This document shows positions 1 through 8,630 of a stretch of DNA of 64,000 bases, in pieces. The stretch is from Peptostreptococcus russellii (lineage in GTDB: Bacteria; Bacillota; Clostridia; Peptostreptococcales; Peptostreptococcaceae), in contig NZ_FODF01000002.1 in the NCBI RefSeq assembly GCF_900110295.1, forward strand, positions 62,001 through 126,000, given 5' to 3'. Below the pieces are notes generated by a model that had not been told where the DNA came from, searched no databases, and was given only the letters and a program-made list of their open reading frames with translations. The first letter of the stretch is position 1, and every line of letters starts with the position of its first letter. Made by a program: the position numbers and the translations under genes.

Positions 1-196
1 TTAAAATGAAACTATACTATGAGTGTTTTATACCTTTAACTTCATTTCACTTATAGTTATTTTTTTTATTGTTTTCAAAGAATACCTTATATAAAGTAGA
101 TTTGATATCACTTTAATATAGTAACCACTTTATATTCACAGAATAACTTTAATAGAATAATTTATCTATTTAAATATACACATATTTCATAAAAAA

Positions 197-222
197 TAAA
201 ACCCCCTTATTAAGGGAGTTTA
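197..222 (-). terminator. Intrinsic terminator after the TDT transporter gene
   Basis: Read leftward, a G/C-rich stem (CTCCCTTA paired with the AAGGGGG side around a three-base loop) directly follows the stop codon and is followed by TTTTATTTTTT. It ends the transporter transcript. Positions 1-196 beyond it are AT-rich; I see no gene there. Confidence 0.75.
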
Positions 223-1359
223 ATCTAACAAATCAGATATTTCATCTATATCGTCATCTTCAAATAAAGTTTTCGTTTGCCCAAAATCTGTTTTAACCTT
301 AGTTAAATTGGATTTCTCTAACATACTATCCTTTTTAGAACCGTATTTTTTATTTCTAACTGCTAACATTTTTTCCTTTATTTTCTTTTCTCTAATTCTT
401 TTCTCATTTATTGCCTTATCATGTAACTTCTTCTTATGTACCTCTGGATCTTCAAGAGTATTAATGAAATATGCTAATAACACTATCGAACAAACAACAA
501 ATGCCAAGACATATTCAAAATAAAGTAAGGATTCTACAAAATAATTTCTCATCTTAACCATAGCTAGGTACTTATTAAAATACATAGATGAGTAAACAGA
601 TATTACTATTGCTACTGTATAGCATGACCAACTTGGATAAAATCCCATAAATAAATGGATAAGCATATCTATAATAACTACTAATAATAAAATCTGAATA
701 GCTATGAACATAGCCCACATAACTTTTGAAGATGCTGGTTCATTAATACTTACCATGGCAGGAACAATTATTCCTAAAGGCACACATATTAGAGAGAAAA
801 TCGGCTTGGCTGCCTGAGTACTCCCCATAATTTTCAATCTTGCCAATACAAATGGCAGTATTAACAGAGAAACGAATACTGTAAACTTTAGTACCGATCT
901 ACCAAAAACAATCATTCCAAAATCATTACATGTTATAGCTGCTATACCTATTCCAGAATAGACTAGAAACCAGCTTGAAAATACATACTTAATCTTGAAA
1001 TTAAGCACATATTTAATCGTAAATACAATTAATATAACTGTATGAAGTATAACACCTATAATCCATATATATATATTTGCTTTTCCAAGAAAGCCTTTCA
1101 TCCATACTGATATAAGCATAAGTGACATACTAAAACTTGAAAACATCGATAAACCTGCCGGAGACTTTATTCCTTTATAGAATCCCCTCGGACTTAAAAC
1201 AATCTTTAATATTGTTATAATCAAAAGCATCATTGATATTATCATGCATATATCACTTAATAGTGGAATAATATCCTTTAATATATTACCTAGTATAACC
1301 CAACCAAGAGCTAAAACGGTAACTGGTAGAGGTAGCCTAGAAGTCAAATTTTTCAACAC
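220..1359 (-). CDS. TDT (SLAC1/TehA-like) family transporter with charged C-terminal tail
   Basis: This is a 379-residue multi-pass membrane protein with about ten hydrophobic segments. The N-terminal PLPVTVLALGWVILGN pattern, the SMFSSFSMSLML stretch near residue 70, SSWFLVYSGIG near residue 127 and FYPSWSCYT near residue 240 resemble the tellurite-resistance/dicarboxylate transporter family, whose members move small anions such as C4-dicarboxylates or sulfite. The substrate is not readable here. After the last membrane segment (about residue 300) comes an unusual tail of about 75 residues, first Lys/Arg/Glu-rich and then acidic at the very end. The start is taken at GTG 1359 behind AGAGGTGAT; TTG at 1356 is equally possible. 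It is monocistronic, with its own terminator. The family call rests on motif memory. Confidence 0.7.
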   Translation of the reverse strand: MLKNLTSRLPLPVTVLALGWVILGNILKDIIPLLSDICMIISMMLLIITILKIVLSPRGFYKGIKSPAGLSMFSSFSMSLMLISVWMKGFLGKANIYIWIIGVILHTVILIVFTIKYVLNFKIKYVFSSWFLVYSGIGIAAITCNDFGMIVFGRSVLKFTVFVSLLILPFVLARLKIMGSTQAAKPIFSLICVPLGIIVPAMVSINEPASSKVMWAMFIAIQILLLVVIIDMLIHLFMGFYPSWSCYTVAIVISVYSSMYFNKYLAMVKMRNYFVESLLYFEYVLAFVVCSIVLLAYFINTLEDPEVHKKKLHDKAINEKRIREKKIKEKMLAVRNKKYGSKKDSMLEKSNLTKVKTDFGQTKTLFEDDDIDEISDLLD

Positions 1360-1532
1360 TTATCACCTCTTCTAAATAATTTAACAATTACAATTATATC
1401 ACAGAATAGAATTTTGTTGTAATATTTTTGTAAACTATTGCTAGGCGAATGTTTTCCTTTAACTTTTATATTAGATAATCTCAACTTTCTTTATATTTTT
1501 ATTAACTATATTTCCTTATTATCTATTTTCTA

Positions 1533-1561
1533 TTGACTATATCATGTAAAAGTTATATCTT
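1533..1561 (+). promoter_or_regulatory. Sigma-A-type promoter of the HsmA-like gene
   Basis: TTGACT at 1533-1538 and TATCTT at 1556-1561 are separated by 17 bases, a good match to the vegetative promoter. An inverted repeat, AGTATT-N6-AATACT at 1577-1594, lies just downstream between the promoter and the gene and could be a repressor site. Confidence 0.6.
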
Positions 1562-1626
1562 AGATGTGTGTTTTTAAGTATTCTAAGTAATACTATATCT
1601 ACAATAAATTTAAAAGGAGGTATACG

Positions 1627-2004
1627 ATGTCTAAATTGTTAATTTTTGCCATTCTGTTTATAACATCTGCATTGATATTTTATACTATTGGTGTATTCGC
1701 GGAAAAGAAAAAAGGAACATTGCTTCCATGGCATGTTGTGATTTTCTGGTGTGGATTTGTATGTGATACAGCTGGTACAACTATTATGAGTAAGATTGCT
1801 GGAACAGGCTTTGAAATGAATATTCATGGTGTTACTGGGCTTATTGCTCTTTTACTTATGGCTTTTCATGCTATATGGGCTACAGTTATACTTATTAAAA
1901 ACAATCAGCACTCCCGTCAAATCTTCCACAAATTTAGTATAGTGGTATGGTGCATATGGCTTATACCTTATTTTATAGGCGTTTTTATAGGAATGACAAG
2001 ATAA
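1627..2004 (+). CDS. HsmA-like small membrane protein (TIGR03987-type)
   Basis: The 125-residue protein has four predicted membrane helices (about residues 4-24, 36-56, 66-88 and 101-122) and conserved histidines in or near them (H37, H64, H78, H97, H102). It resembles the family that includes HsmA of Clostridioides difficile, a membrane protein reported to bind heme and protect against oxidative stress. Heme binding here is inference from family resemblance and the helix histidines. The ATG follows a strong AAAGGAGG site. It is a single-gene unit between a good promoter and a strong terminator. No adjacent HsmR-type regulator is visible. Confidence 0.6.
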   Translation: MSKLLIFAILFITSALIFYTIGVFAEKKKGTLLPWHVVIFWCGFVCDTAGTTIMSKIAGTGFEMNIHGVTGLIALLLMAFHAIWATVILIKNNQHSRQIFHKFSIVVWCIWLIPYFIGVFIGMTR

Positions 2005-2022
2005 TTGAAGAAATATATAAGC

Positions 2023-2061
2023 AAAGACAGTCAACTGAAATTTCAGAATGACTGTCTTTTT
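2023..2061 (+). terminator. Terminator after the HsmA-like gene
   Basis: AAAGACAGTCA at 2023-2033 pairs with TGACTGTCTTT at 2049-2059, followed by more T. The stem is strong and symmetric. Confidence 0.85.
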
Positions 2062-2100
2062 ACTTTAAATAATATCTTATTTTATTGCTTATTTAAAATA

Positions 2101-2134
2101 ACAAAAAACCCTTATACCAAATGATATAAGGGTC
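2101..2134 (-). terminator. Terminator of the rpsU-yqeY transcript
   Basis: Read leftward, ACCCTTATA and TATAAGGGT form a nine-base-pair stem followed by TTTTTTG, just after the yqeY stop codon. It marks the end of the large chaperone/translation gene cluster. Confidence 0.8.
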
Positions 2135-2141
2135 CAACTAA

Positions 2142-2582
2142 TTACAAATTCTTTTTCACAAGTTCATTAATTTTTCTGCCATCAGCACGACCTGCTGTCT
2201 TTGGCTTGATAGTAGACATAATCTTTCCCATATCCTTCATAGAAGTAGCTCCTACTTCAGCTATGGTCTGGATTACAATTTGCTCTAATTCATCTTCGCT
2301 TAATTGTTGAGGTAGGTATTCTTCCAAAACTTGTATTTCAGATTTTGTTTCTTCAATCAGATCTTCTCTACCAGCTTTTTCAAATTCAACTAAAGAGTCT
2401 TTTCTTTGCTTTAGCTGTTTAGATATTATGTCTATAACACCTTCATCACCAAGCTCTTGACGGTTATCCACCTCATACTGCTTTATAGCGGCTCTGATTA
2501 ATGTAATTACAGACTTTCTGACTGTATCTTTGTTTTTCATAGAAGACTTTAGATCTTCTTGTAGTTTTTCTTTAAGGGACAT
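2142..2582 (-). CDS. yqeY: GatB/YqeY domain protein
   Basis: The 146-residue protein matches the YqeY family: an N-terminal helical part (SLKEKLQEDLKSSMKNKD) and a GatB/YqeY domain ending in GRADGRKINELVKKNL, where the GRADG motif is typical. GatB's related domain helps bind tRNA in the amidotransferase, but the stand-alone protein's exact role is unsettled. The ATG at 2582 is chosen because AGAGG sits eight bases upstream; the GTG three codons earlier overlaps that site. It lies 22 bases after rpsU and is very likely co-transcribed with it, the usual Firmicutes arrangement. Confidence 0.9.
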   Translation of the reverse strand: MSLKEKLQEDLKSSMKNKDTVRKSVITLIRAAIKQYEVDNRQELGDEGVIDIISKQLKQRKDSLVEFEKAGREDLIEETKSEIQVLEEYLPQQLSEDELEQIVIQTIAEVGATSMKDMGKIMSTIKPKTAGRADGRKINELVKKNL

Positions 2583-2604
2583 CCCCTTCACCTCTTCTTA
2601 ATTA

Positions 2605-2784
2605 CTATCTTTTTGCGTTTTTTCTTCTAGCAGCTTCTGCCTTTTTCTTACGCTTAACACTAGGCTTGTCATAGTGTTCTCTTTTTCTAACTTCTGACAT
2701 TATGCCAGACATAGCACACTGACGCTTAAATCTTCTAAGCGCGCTATCTAATGATTCATTTTCTCTTACTCTTACTTCTGACAT
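2605..2784 (-). CDS. rpsU: 30S ribosomal protein S21
   Basis: A 59-residue basic protein beginning [19 protein letters not shown], the hallmark of bS21, with a Lys/Arg-rich C-terminus ([13 protein letters not shown]). S21 binds near the 3' end of 16S rRNA in the 30S subunit. The start at 2784 is set by GGGAGGTG seven bases upstream; the reading frame continues 13 codons further upstream, but that part is leader. It has its own promoter and precedes yqeY. Confidence 0.96.
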   Translation of the reverse strand: MSEVRVRENESLDSALRRFKRQCAMSGIMSEVRKREHYDKPSVKRKKKAEAARRKNAKR

Positions 2785-2852
2785 CTGTTTCACCTCCCTA
2801 CAACTTAGCGATTTATTAAACAAGAGCTAAACTCTTAGTTTAACACCATAAT

Positions 2853-2881
2853 ATTATAATCTAATTTTTTAAATTTATCAA
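2853..2881 (-). promoter_or_regulatory. Promoter in front of rpsU
   Basis: On the minus strand TTGATA (2876-2881) and TATAAT (2853-2858) are spaced by exactly 17 bases. The leader that follows contains a small hairpin, AAAC.AAGAG with CTCTT.GTTT, near 2818-2842. This lets rpsU-yqeY be expressed independently of the upstream heat-shock promoter. Confidence 0.75.
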
Positions 2882-2989
2882 GTGTTTTATATAATATTTT
2901 TTAATAACTATCATATTTTTTCTTTAACTGCCATCAGGTCGTTTTTATTTTAATTTTTATTGAATTAACAATGTTTTTAAAAACTCTAA

Positions 2990-3334
2990 CTAATCTGTTA
3001 CCAGCTTTGTTAGGGGCTTCCCCGCCAACAAGTGATAGTGAATATGTAGAACTTCCTGTCCACCGTGTTCACCACAATTATTAATTACTCTATATCCGTC
3101 TTCTGCAAAGCCTTCTTGCTTTGCTATTTTTCTAATAGCCTTGTGTATATCAGATACTATATCCATTTCTTCAAAAGGTATAGCTTCAAGACTTTCATAA
3201 TGCTTTTTAGGAACTACTAGTATATGAACTGGTGTTACAGGGTTCATATCTCTAAAAGCCGCTACATTTTCATCTTCATACACCATATCTGTTGCTATTT
3301 CACCATTTGCTAGTTTACAAAATATACAATCCAT
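2990..3334 (-). CDS. HIT family nucleotide hydrolase/transferase
   Basis: This 114-residue protein has the histidine triad HIHYHLL near its C-terminus and a CIFCKLANGE start, where the two cysteines belong to a zinc site common in the Hint branch. Hint proteins cleave adenosine 5'-phosphoramidates and similar bonds. The start is placed at ATG 3334, because the AGGAG site lies nine bases before it; the ATG three codons upstream abuts that site. Its length is normal for the family. It sits between the YbjQ-like gene and rpsU on the same strand. Confidence 0.93.
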   Translation of the reverse strand: MDCIFCKLANGEIATDMVYEDENVAAFRDMNPVTPVHILVVPKKHYESLEAIPFEEMDIVSDIHKAIRKIAKQEGFAEDGYRVINNCGEHGGQEVLHIHYHLLAGKPLTKLVTD

Positions 3335-3463
3335 TGTTCTCATCTCCTAGTCATCTATTTACTTATATTATAACACTATTTTGTTTTTTTACCAAATATT
3401 AACAATTGTAATTATACTTGTTCTTACTAAAAAACTCTTAATCTTTAAAAAACATTTAAGCTC

Positions 3464-3784
3464 TTACTTTAAAGTAACTGCAGTTCCTGAACAAGTAACC
3501 ATTAACATGCTATTTTCTGCACCTAAAACTTCATAGTCCATTTTAACGCCTACAATGGCATCTGCACCCATTGAAGATGCTCTTGCTATCATTTCATCAA
3601 TAGCCTCTTCTCTAGACTTCATAAGCTCATCTTCATAGCCCTGACTACGTCCTCCGAAGAAGTCTCTGAAGCTTGCACCAATATCCTTAAAAAAATTAAC
3701 TCCTGTTACAACTTCTCCAAAAACTATTCCTTTATAAGATTCTATTTCTTTTCCTTCTACACTAACCGTTGTTGTTACTATCAT
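3464..3784 (-). CDS. YbjQ/UPF0145 family heavy-metal-binding-like protein
   Basis: A 106-residue protein of the YbjQ family, recognisable from the [20 protein letters not shown] core and the [13 protein letters not shown] segment. The family forms pentamers; its biochemical function is not established. The start is ATG 3784 behind GGGAGG; the upstream in-frame part overlaps the 3' end of mtaB. It sits between mtaB and the HIT gene on the same strand. Confidence 0.88.
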   Translation of the reverse strand: MIVTTTVSVEGKEIESYKGIVFGEVVTGVNFFKDIGASFRDFFGGRSQGYEDELMKSREEAIDEMIARASSMGADAIVGVKMDYEVLGAENSMLMVTCSGTAVTLK

Positions 3785-3813
3785 AGTATCCTCCCGAATA
3801 TGTATTTTCTTAA

Positions 3814-5109
3814 TTATACTACTTCTCCTATACAAAAATCATCTTTTACTTCCTTGATTACTGTATCTACAAACTTATCCCTTATATCCGTATCTGACTT
3901 GACCTTTATTCTCATATAGTTATCTGTTAAACCTTCATAGTATCCTTCATTATTTTTTTCTTCAAAAAGAACTCTCATTGTCTTTCCAATGTAGTCCTTG
4001 GCAAATTCTTTAAAATTCTTTGTAGAAAGAGCCAACAATGTAGAACTTCTTAGATTTTTCATCTGAGGATCTACCTGATTTTCCATAGAAGCTGCAGGTG
4101 TACCCTTTCTTGGAGAATACTTAAATACATGAGTATGCATTAACTTTATTTCCTTTAAAAATTCAAGAGTCTCTGAAAATTCTTCATTTGTTTCCCCTGG
4201 GAAGCCAACTATTACATCTGTTGTAATAGCAACATTTTCTATATTCTTTCTTAATATATCTACTATCTCTTTATATTCTTCTGCAGTATATCTTCTATTC
4301 ATTCTCTTAAGAGTTGCATCGCATCCACTTTGAAGAGATAGATGATAATGGGGAACTAATTTGTCTATCTTTTTTATTTCGTCTACAAATTCTTCGGTAA
4401 ATAAAACTGGCTCAACAGAACTTAGTCTAATTCTCTCTATACCATCTATTTGAGCCACTGCCTTTATAATAGTTAAAAGACTAGAACCATCTTTTAAATC
4501 CTTTCCATAAGATGCAACATGTATACCTGTAAGAACTACTTCCTTATATCCCATGTTTGCAAGATTAGAAACTTCATCTATAATACTATTTAAATCTCTA
4601 GAACGTATCCTGCCCCTTGCATATGGAATAATACAATATGTGCAGAATCTATCACAACCATCTTGCACTTTTATAAAGGCTCTAGTTTTACCATTTGTTT
4701 GAGATATTTCTATTTCTTCAAATTCCTTTACCTTCATTATGTCATCTACTGTGCTCAATTTAGTATTACAATCTATTGACTCTACTTTCTCAACTATTGT
4801 TCTTCTATCATTTGTACCCATTACAAGATTTACATCATCTATTTCTAATATTTCTTCTGGTGAAACCTGTGAATAACAGCCTACAACTGCTATTATTGCA
4901 TTTGGATTTTTATTTTTTACTCTTCTTATATATTGTCTTGATTTTCTATCAGACATATGTGTAACAGTACATGTATTAATTACATACACATCTGCATATT
5001 CTTCGCTATCTACGCCTTCGTAGCCTTTTTTTTCAAACATTTCCAGCATGGCTTCTGTTTCATATTGATTTACCTTGCATCCCAATGTATAAAATGCCAC
5101 TTTCTTCAA
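3814..5109 (-). CDS. mtaB: tRNA t6A37 methylthiotransferase (MtaB)
   Basis: A 431-residue radical-SAM methylthiotransferase that converts t6A37 to ms2t6A37 in tRNAs reading ANN codons. An N-terminal UPF0004 domain ([13 protein letters not shown], with further Cys in NTCTV and VVGCYSQ) binds one [4Fe-4S] cluster, the central CDRFCTYC motif binds the radical-SAM cluster, and a TRAM-like RNA-binding domain ends the protein. The shorter CKVNQYE signature and absence of extra domains fit the MtaB (YqeV) branch rather than MiaB or RimO. The start is TTG 5109, seven bases after AGGAGG. It follows rsmE in the conserved order; 171 bases separate the two and hold no gene. Confidence 0.93.
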   Translation of the reverse strand: MKKVAFYTLGCKVNQYETEAMLEMFEKKGYEGVDSEEYADVYVINTCTVTHMSDRKSRQYIRRVKNKNPNAIIAVVGCYSQVSPEEILEIDDVNLVMGTNDRRTIVEKVESIDCNTKLSTVDDIMKVKEFEEIEISQTNGKTRAFIKVQDGCDRFCTYCIIPYARGRIRSRDLNSIIDEVSNLANMGYKEVVLTGIHVASYGKDLKDGSSLLTIIKAVAQIDGIERIRLSSVEPVLFTEEFVDEIKKIDKLVPHYHLSLQSGCDATLKRMNRRYTAEEYKEIVDILRKNIENVAITTDVIVGFPGETNEEFSETLEFLKEIKLMHTHVFKYSPRKGTPAASMENQVDPQMKNLRSSTLLALSTKNFKEFAKDYIGKTMRVLFEEKNNEGYYEGLTDNYMRIKVKSDTDIRDKFVDTVIKEVKDDFCIGEVV

Positions 5110-5280
5110 ACTAAACTCCTCCTGTCTTAACTTTTCCCTAAACCTTATACCCTTATAATGTTTAGCCTATTATCTAACTTAATTTATCTATATTTTTGAC
5201 CAACTATATTTTTAATTAATATATACACTATTACTATTTAATTGTAATTTTCCATTAAATTGTCAACTACAACCTTTTAT

Positions 5281-6060
5281 TTAAAAGCTATTGCCTATAT
5301 CTCCTAGTTCATACATAGTTATTACAGTTGATGCTATTGATGCCGTCTCTGTTCTAAAAATTCTAGGTCCCATTGTTACTGAAGATATATTATTGCCCTT
5401 TATTATAGAATTTTCTTTTTCAGTAAAACCACCTTCTGGTCCTATAAAAATTCCTACTCTTAGCTCATCTTTTTTCTCTGCTATGCTTTTTACTTCATCT
5501 GAAGATAAAAACTCTTTTATTCCAAGAGATCTTTCTTCCTCGTATGGCGACATATTAATGTCATTTGATTTCATATCCTCAATTGCTTCTTTAAAAGTCA
5601 TTATACCACTAAGTTTTGGAACTATTCCTCTTTTAGATTGTTTCGCTGCCTCATAAATTATTCTTTCCCATCTTTCTAGTTTTTTATCAGCCTTTTTATC
5701 TTTTAGATTGACAACTGTTCTTTCTGTATTTACGAGTATAATTTCTGACACTCCGCATTCTGTTAATTTTTGAAGAATGATATCCATTTTTGTGCTTTTA
5801 GGCAAACCTTGGTATAATCTAACCTTAACTTTACTTTCTCTTAGAATATCCACACTTTCTAATATATTGAGCTCTACTGACTCTTTATCAAAATCGACTA
5901 TTTCACAAATATATTCCTTATTATTTCCGTCGCAAACTTCTATTTTATCGCCACTAGAATATCTCAAAACCTTAGTTATATGCTTTACGTCTTCCCCTAA
6001 TATTTTCAGTTTCTTATTATCAAGATCTATATTATCTGCTTCAACAAAAAATCTATCCAT
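5281..6060 (-). CDS. rsmE: 16S rRNA m3U1498 methyltransferase
   Basis: A 259-residue SPOUT-class methyltransferase that N3-methylates U1498 of 16S rRNA. An N-terminal PUA-like domain (MDRFFVEADNI) precedes the knotted SAM-binding domain with IFIGPEGGFTEKE and a C-terminal MGPRIFRTETAS loop, all typical of RsmE. The ATG lies ten bases after the prmA stop, so the two are co-transcribed. Confidence 0.95.
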   Translation of the reverse strand: MDRFFVEADNIDLDNKKLKILGEDVKHITKVLRYSSGDKIEVCDGNNKEYICEIVDFDKESVELNILESVDILRESKVKVRLYQGLPKSTKMDIILQKLTECGVSEIILVNTERTVVNLKDKKADKKLERWERIIYEAAKQSKRGIVPKLSGIMTFKEAIEDMKSNDINMSPYEEERSLGIKEFLSSDEVKSIAEKKDELRVGIFIGPEGGFTEKENSIIKGNNISSVTMGPRIFRTETASIASTVITMYELGDIGNSF

Positions 6061-6070
6061 TATAACCTTC

Positions 6071-7018
6071 CTATCTGGCTAATATACAAGCCCATTCACC
6101 CTTTTTCTGAACTTCTACTACTTCAAATCCATTTTCTTTAAGAGCTTCTGTTACTTCATCTATCTTGGCAAGTATAATTCCTGAAGATATAAAGATTCCA
6201 TCTTTTGGCAAAAAGTCTCTTACATCCTTAGAAAGTAAAATCACAATATCTGCCATTATATTTGCAACTACTATATCTGGCTTTATAGATTTATCTATAT
6301 CGTCAGCTAAATTTCCCTTTACTGCCTTCATTACATTATCGACACCATTTTTAACTACATTTTCATTAGCAACCTTAACTGCCACTTCATCTATATCTAT
6401 TCCTAAAACATTTTTGGCACCTAGTTTTGAGGCTACTATTCCAAGTATGCCACTTCCACATCCTATATCAAATACTGTTGAATCTTTTTTCACATATTTT
6501 TCTAAGTTTGCAACACACATACTCGTAGTTTCATGATTACCTGTTCCAAATGCCATACCTGGATTCATTTCTATTACAAGGTCACTATCATTTGCCTCGT
6601 ATTCTTCCCATTCAGGCTTGATCACTATATTATCACCTATTCTAGTAGGTTTATAATATTGCTTCCAATTATTAGCCCAGTCATCCTCTCTTACTGAGTC
6701 TGTATATACTTTACCGTTACCAATATCTAATCCAAATTCTGTAAGATTCTTCACTTCTTCTGTTACTGCCTTAATAAATTCCTTAACATTCTTTTCATCT
6801 GATATGTATGTCTTAATTTTTACTACATCATCTTCTGATTTTTTAAGCATATTTTCATCTACATAATCCCAATCATAATCATTTATTTTTTCTGGATTTA
6901 AATCCTTTGGATCTTCTATCATAGCACCTTGTGCACCATTCTCAAATAAAATATTTGTTACTGCTTCTACAGCCTCTGTAGTAGTTTCAATTGTTACTTC
7001 CGTCCATAAATCGCTCAT
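6071..7018 (-). CDS. prmA: Ribosomal protein L11 methyltransferase
   Basis: This 315-residue SAM-dependent enzyme trimethylates ribosomal protein L11. The SAM-binding core is clear: GTGNHETT and then VFDIGCGSGILGI near residues 170-190, followed by VVANIMADI, the catalytic-loop region. The N-terminal about 100 residues form the L11-recognition domain. The length is as expected. It follows dnaJ after a 318-base gap that holds a terminator and a large nested palindrome. Confidence 0.95.
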   Translation of the reverse strand: MSDLWTEVTIETTTEAVEAVTNILFENGAQGAMIEDPKDLNPEKINDYDWDYVDENMLKKSEDDVVKIKTYISDEKNVKEFIKAVTEEVKNLTEFGLDIGNGKVYTDSVREDDWANNWKQYYKPTRIGDNIVIKPEWEEYEANDSDLVIEMNPGMAFGTGNHETTSMCVANLEKYVKKDSTVFDIGCGSGILGIVASKLGAKNVLGIDIDEVAVKVANENVVKNGVDNVMKAVKGNLADDIDKSIKPDIVVANIMADIVILLSKDVRDFLPKDGIFISSGIILAKIDEVTEALKENGFEVVEVQKKGEWACILAR

Positions 7019-7131
7019 AAGAACCTCCTGCTTTGCTATTTAATATATCTAAAAGCTAATTTTTATTTTTCTTTTCTAGTAATAAATAACTATTTTACTT
7101 TTTTATATCCTTACTATTATATCATTTTTAC

Positions 7132-7170
7132 GAAAAAAATGCGACTTCAATATCTATAATTGAAATCGCA
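7132..7170 (-). terminator. Terminator downstream of dnaJ
   Basis: On the minus strand TGCGATTTCAAT pairs with ATTGAAGTCGCA (one G-U pair) and is followed by TTTTTTTCG. It would end the hrcA-grpE-dnaK-dnaJ transcript and separate heat-shock control from prmA onward. Confidence 0.8.
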
Positions 7171-7193
7171 CTAATGCTCTACGGAATCTGTAA

Positions 7194-7282
7194 GGCACAG
7201 CTTTATATAATCAAAAGATAACTCTTCTTTTGATTATATCTTGACTTGTATTTAAAATATATTTTTAGCTAGATACTGTGCC
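7194..7282 (-). repeat. Nested palindrome in the dnaJ-prmA gap
   Basis: An outer inverted repeat (GGCACAG at 7194-7200, CTGTGCC at 7276-7282) encloses a perfect 14-base-pair inner repeat (7205-7218 with 7226-7239, loop of seven). Transcribed leftward it lies in the 3' untranslated part of dnaJ and ends just before the terminator. It may be a stable 3' UTR structure or a small RNA; no known RNA family is recognised. Confidence 0.55.
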
Positions 7283-7336
7283 ATATATTTACGCTGTCTC
7301 ATTTCTTACGTTTAATATATTTTTTTACAAAATTCC

Positions 7337-8506
7337 TTATTTGTTGAAAAAATCCTCCACCTTCTGTCCGAAAGATTTCTTATTTTCTTTAACTTTTTGT
7401 CCGCTCTCACCTGCAAACTCTCTTAATAGCTCCTTCTGCTTTTCTGAAAGCTTCTTAGGAACTTCTACATTTACCTTAACATACTGGTCTCCTCTTGAAC
7501 TTGAGTTCATTCTCTGGACACCTTTACCTCTAAGTCTAAATACAGTTCCTGTTTGAGTTCCTGCAGGGATTGAATATTTGACATCACCATCTATTGTTGG
7601 AACCTGTATATCATCTCCAAGAGCTGCCTGAACAAATGTTATAGGCATATCTACATATACATCATATCCATCTCTCTGGAAAATCTTATCTGGCTTTACA
7701 TTAACTACAATATATAGGTCTCCTCTTGGAGCTCCAGGATCTCCAAATTCACCCTGTCCTGAAAGTCTTATTACCTGTCCATCATCTATACCGGCTGGAA
7801 TATCAACTTCTACAGTTTTAGTCTTTCTTACTGATCCACTTCCTCCACACTTGCCACATGGACTCTCAATTTCTTCTCCTGTACCGTTACAGTTAGGACA
7901 AGATCTCTGAGATGCCATATTTCCAAATGGAGTCTGCTTTACTTCTCTTATTACACCTGATCCACCACACTGTGAACAAGTCTTTTTGCTTGTTCCTGGT
8001 TTGCATCCAGTTCCGTGGCAGTTTTCACATTCTTCACTTCTATTTACTTTTATATCTATTTTCTTACCAAATGCTGCATCCTTGAAATCAATTGTTACAG
8101 ACTGCTTTATATCGGCACCTGGTCTAGGTCCTCTTCTAGTAGAAGATCCAAATCCACCGAAACCGCCGAAGCCTGAGCCTCCGCCGCCTCCAAATATATC
8201 ACCGAATATATCACCAAAGATATCTTCAAAGCCACCTGCGCCTCCAAAGCCGCCAGCGCCTCCGAAACCACCTTGACCATTTACAGCATCTGCACCATAC
8301 TGGTCATAAATGTTTCTCTTTTCTTCATCAGAAAGAACCTCATATGCTTCATTAATTTCTTTAAATTTTTCTTCAGCTTCTTTATCGTCTGGGTTCTTGT
8401 CTGGATGATACTTCATCGCTAACTTTCTGTAAGCCTTTTTAATTTCTCTATCGTCAGCAGTTTTTGATACACCTAAGATATCATAATAATCTTTATTTGC
8501 ACCCAA
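7337..8506 (-). CDS. dnaJ: Chaperone DnaJ (Hsp40)
   Basis: A type I Hsp40 co-chaperone of about 389 residues that stimulates the ATPase of DnaK and delivers unfolded clients. It has the J domain with YHPDKNP, a Gly/Phe-rich linker with [11 protein letters not shown]-type repeats, four CxxCxGxG zinc repeats ([32 protein letters not shown]), and the C-terminal substrate domains. The start is set at TTG 8506, eight bases after AGG in AGCAGG; the GTG at 8515 overlaps that site. It lies 124 bases after dnaK, separated by a strong hairpin. Confidence 0.96.
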   Translation of the reverse strand: MGANKDYYDILGVSKTADDREIKKAYRKLAMKYHPDKNPDDKEAEEKFKEINEAYEVLSDEEKRNIYDQYGADAVNGQGGFGGAGGFGGAGGFEDIFGDIFGDIFGGGGGSGFGGFGGFGSSTRRGPRPGADIKQSVTIDFKDAAFGKKIDIKVNRSEECENCHGTGCKPGTSKKTCSQCGGSGVIREVKQTPFGNMASQRSCPNCNGTGEEIESPCGKCGGSGSVRKTKTVEVDIPAGIDDGQVIRLSGQGEFGDPGAPRGDLYIVVNVKPDKIFQRDGYDVYVDMPITFVQAALGDDIQVPTIDGDVKYSIPAGTQTGTVFRLRGKGVQRMNSSSRGDQYVKVNVEVPKKLSEKQKELLREFAGESGQKVKENKKSFGQKVEDFFNK

Positions 8507-8532
8507 AATAAACACCTGCTTTCTTTTTAATT

Positions 8533-8568
8533 AACAATAGCTTGTGGTTAATACCACAAGCTATTGTT
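8533..8568 (-). repeat. Strong hairpin between dnaK and dnaJ
   Basis: A perfect 16-base-pair inverted repeat with a four-base loop (8533-8548 with 8553-8568). There is no clean run of T after it in the direction of transcription, so it is more likely an attenuator or mRNA stability element than a full terminator, setting the DnaK to DnaJ ratio. Confidence 0.65.
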
Positions 8569-8630
8569 TTGTATCAACACTCTTTAAATTATATTCTAAA
8601 GCTATTTGAATGTCTATACTATTTTTCTTA

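Noticed and set aside
7986-8276. Pro-rich open frame opposite dnaJ
   Set aside because: It is the antisense reading of the Gly/Phe-rich linker and zinc repeats of DnaJ; the Pro runs mirror Gly codons.
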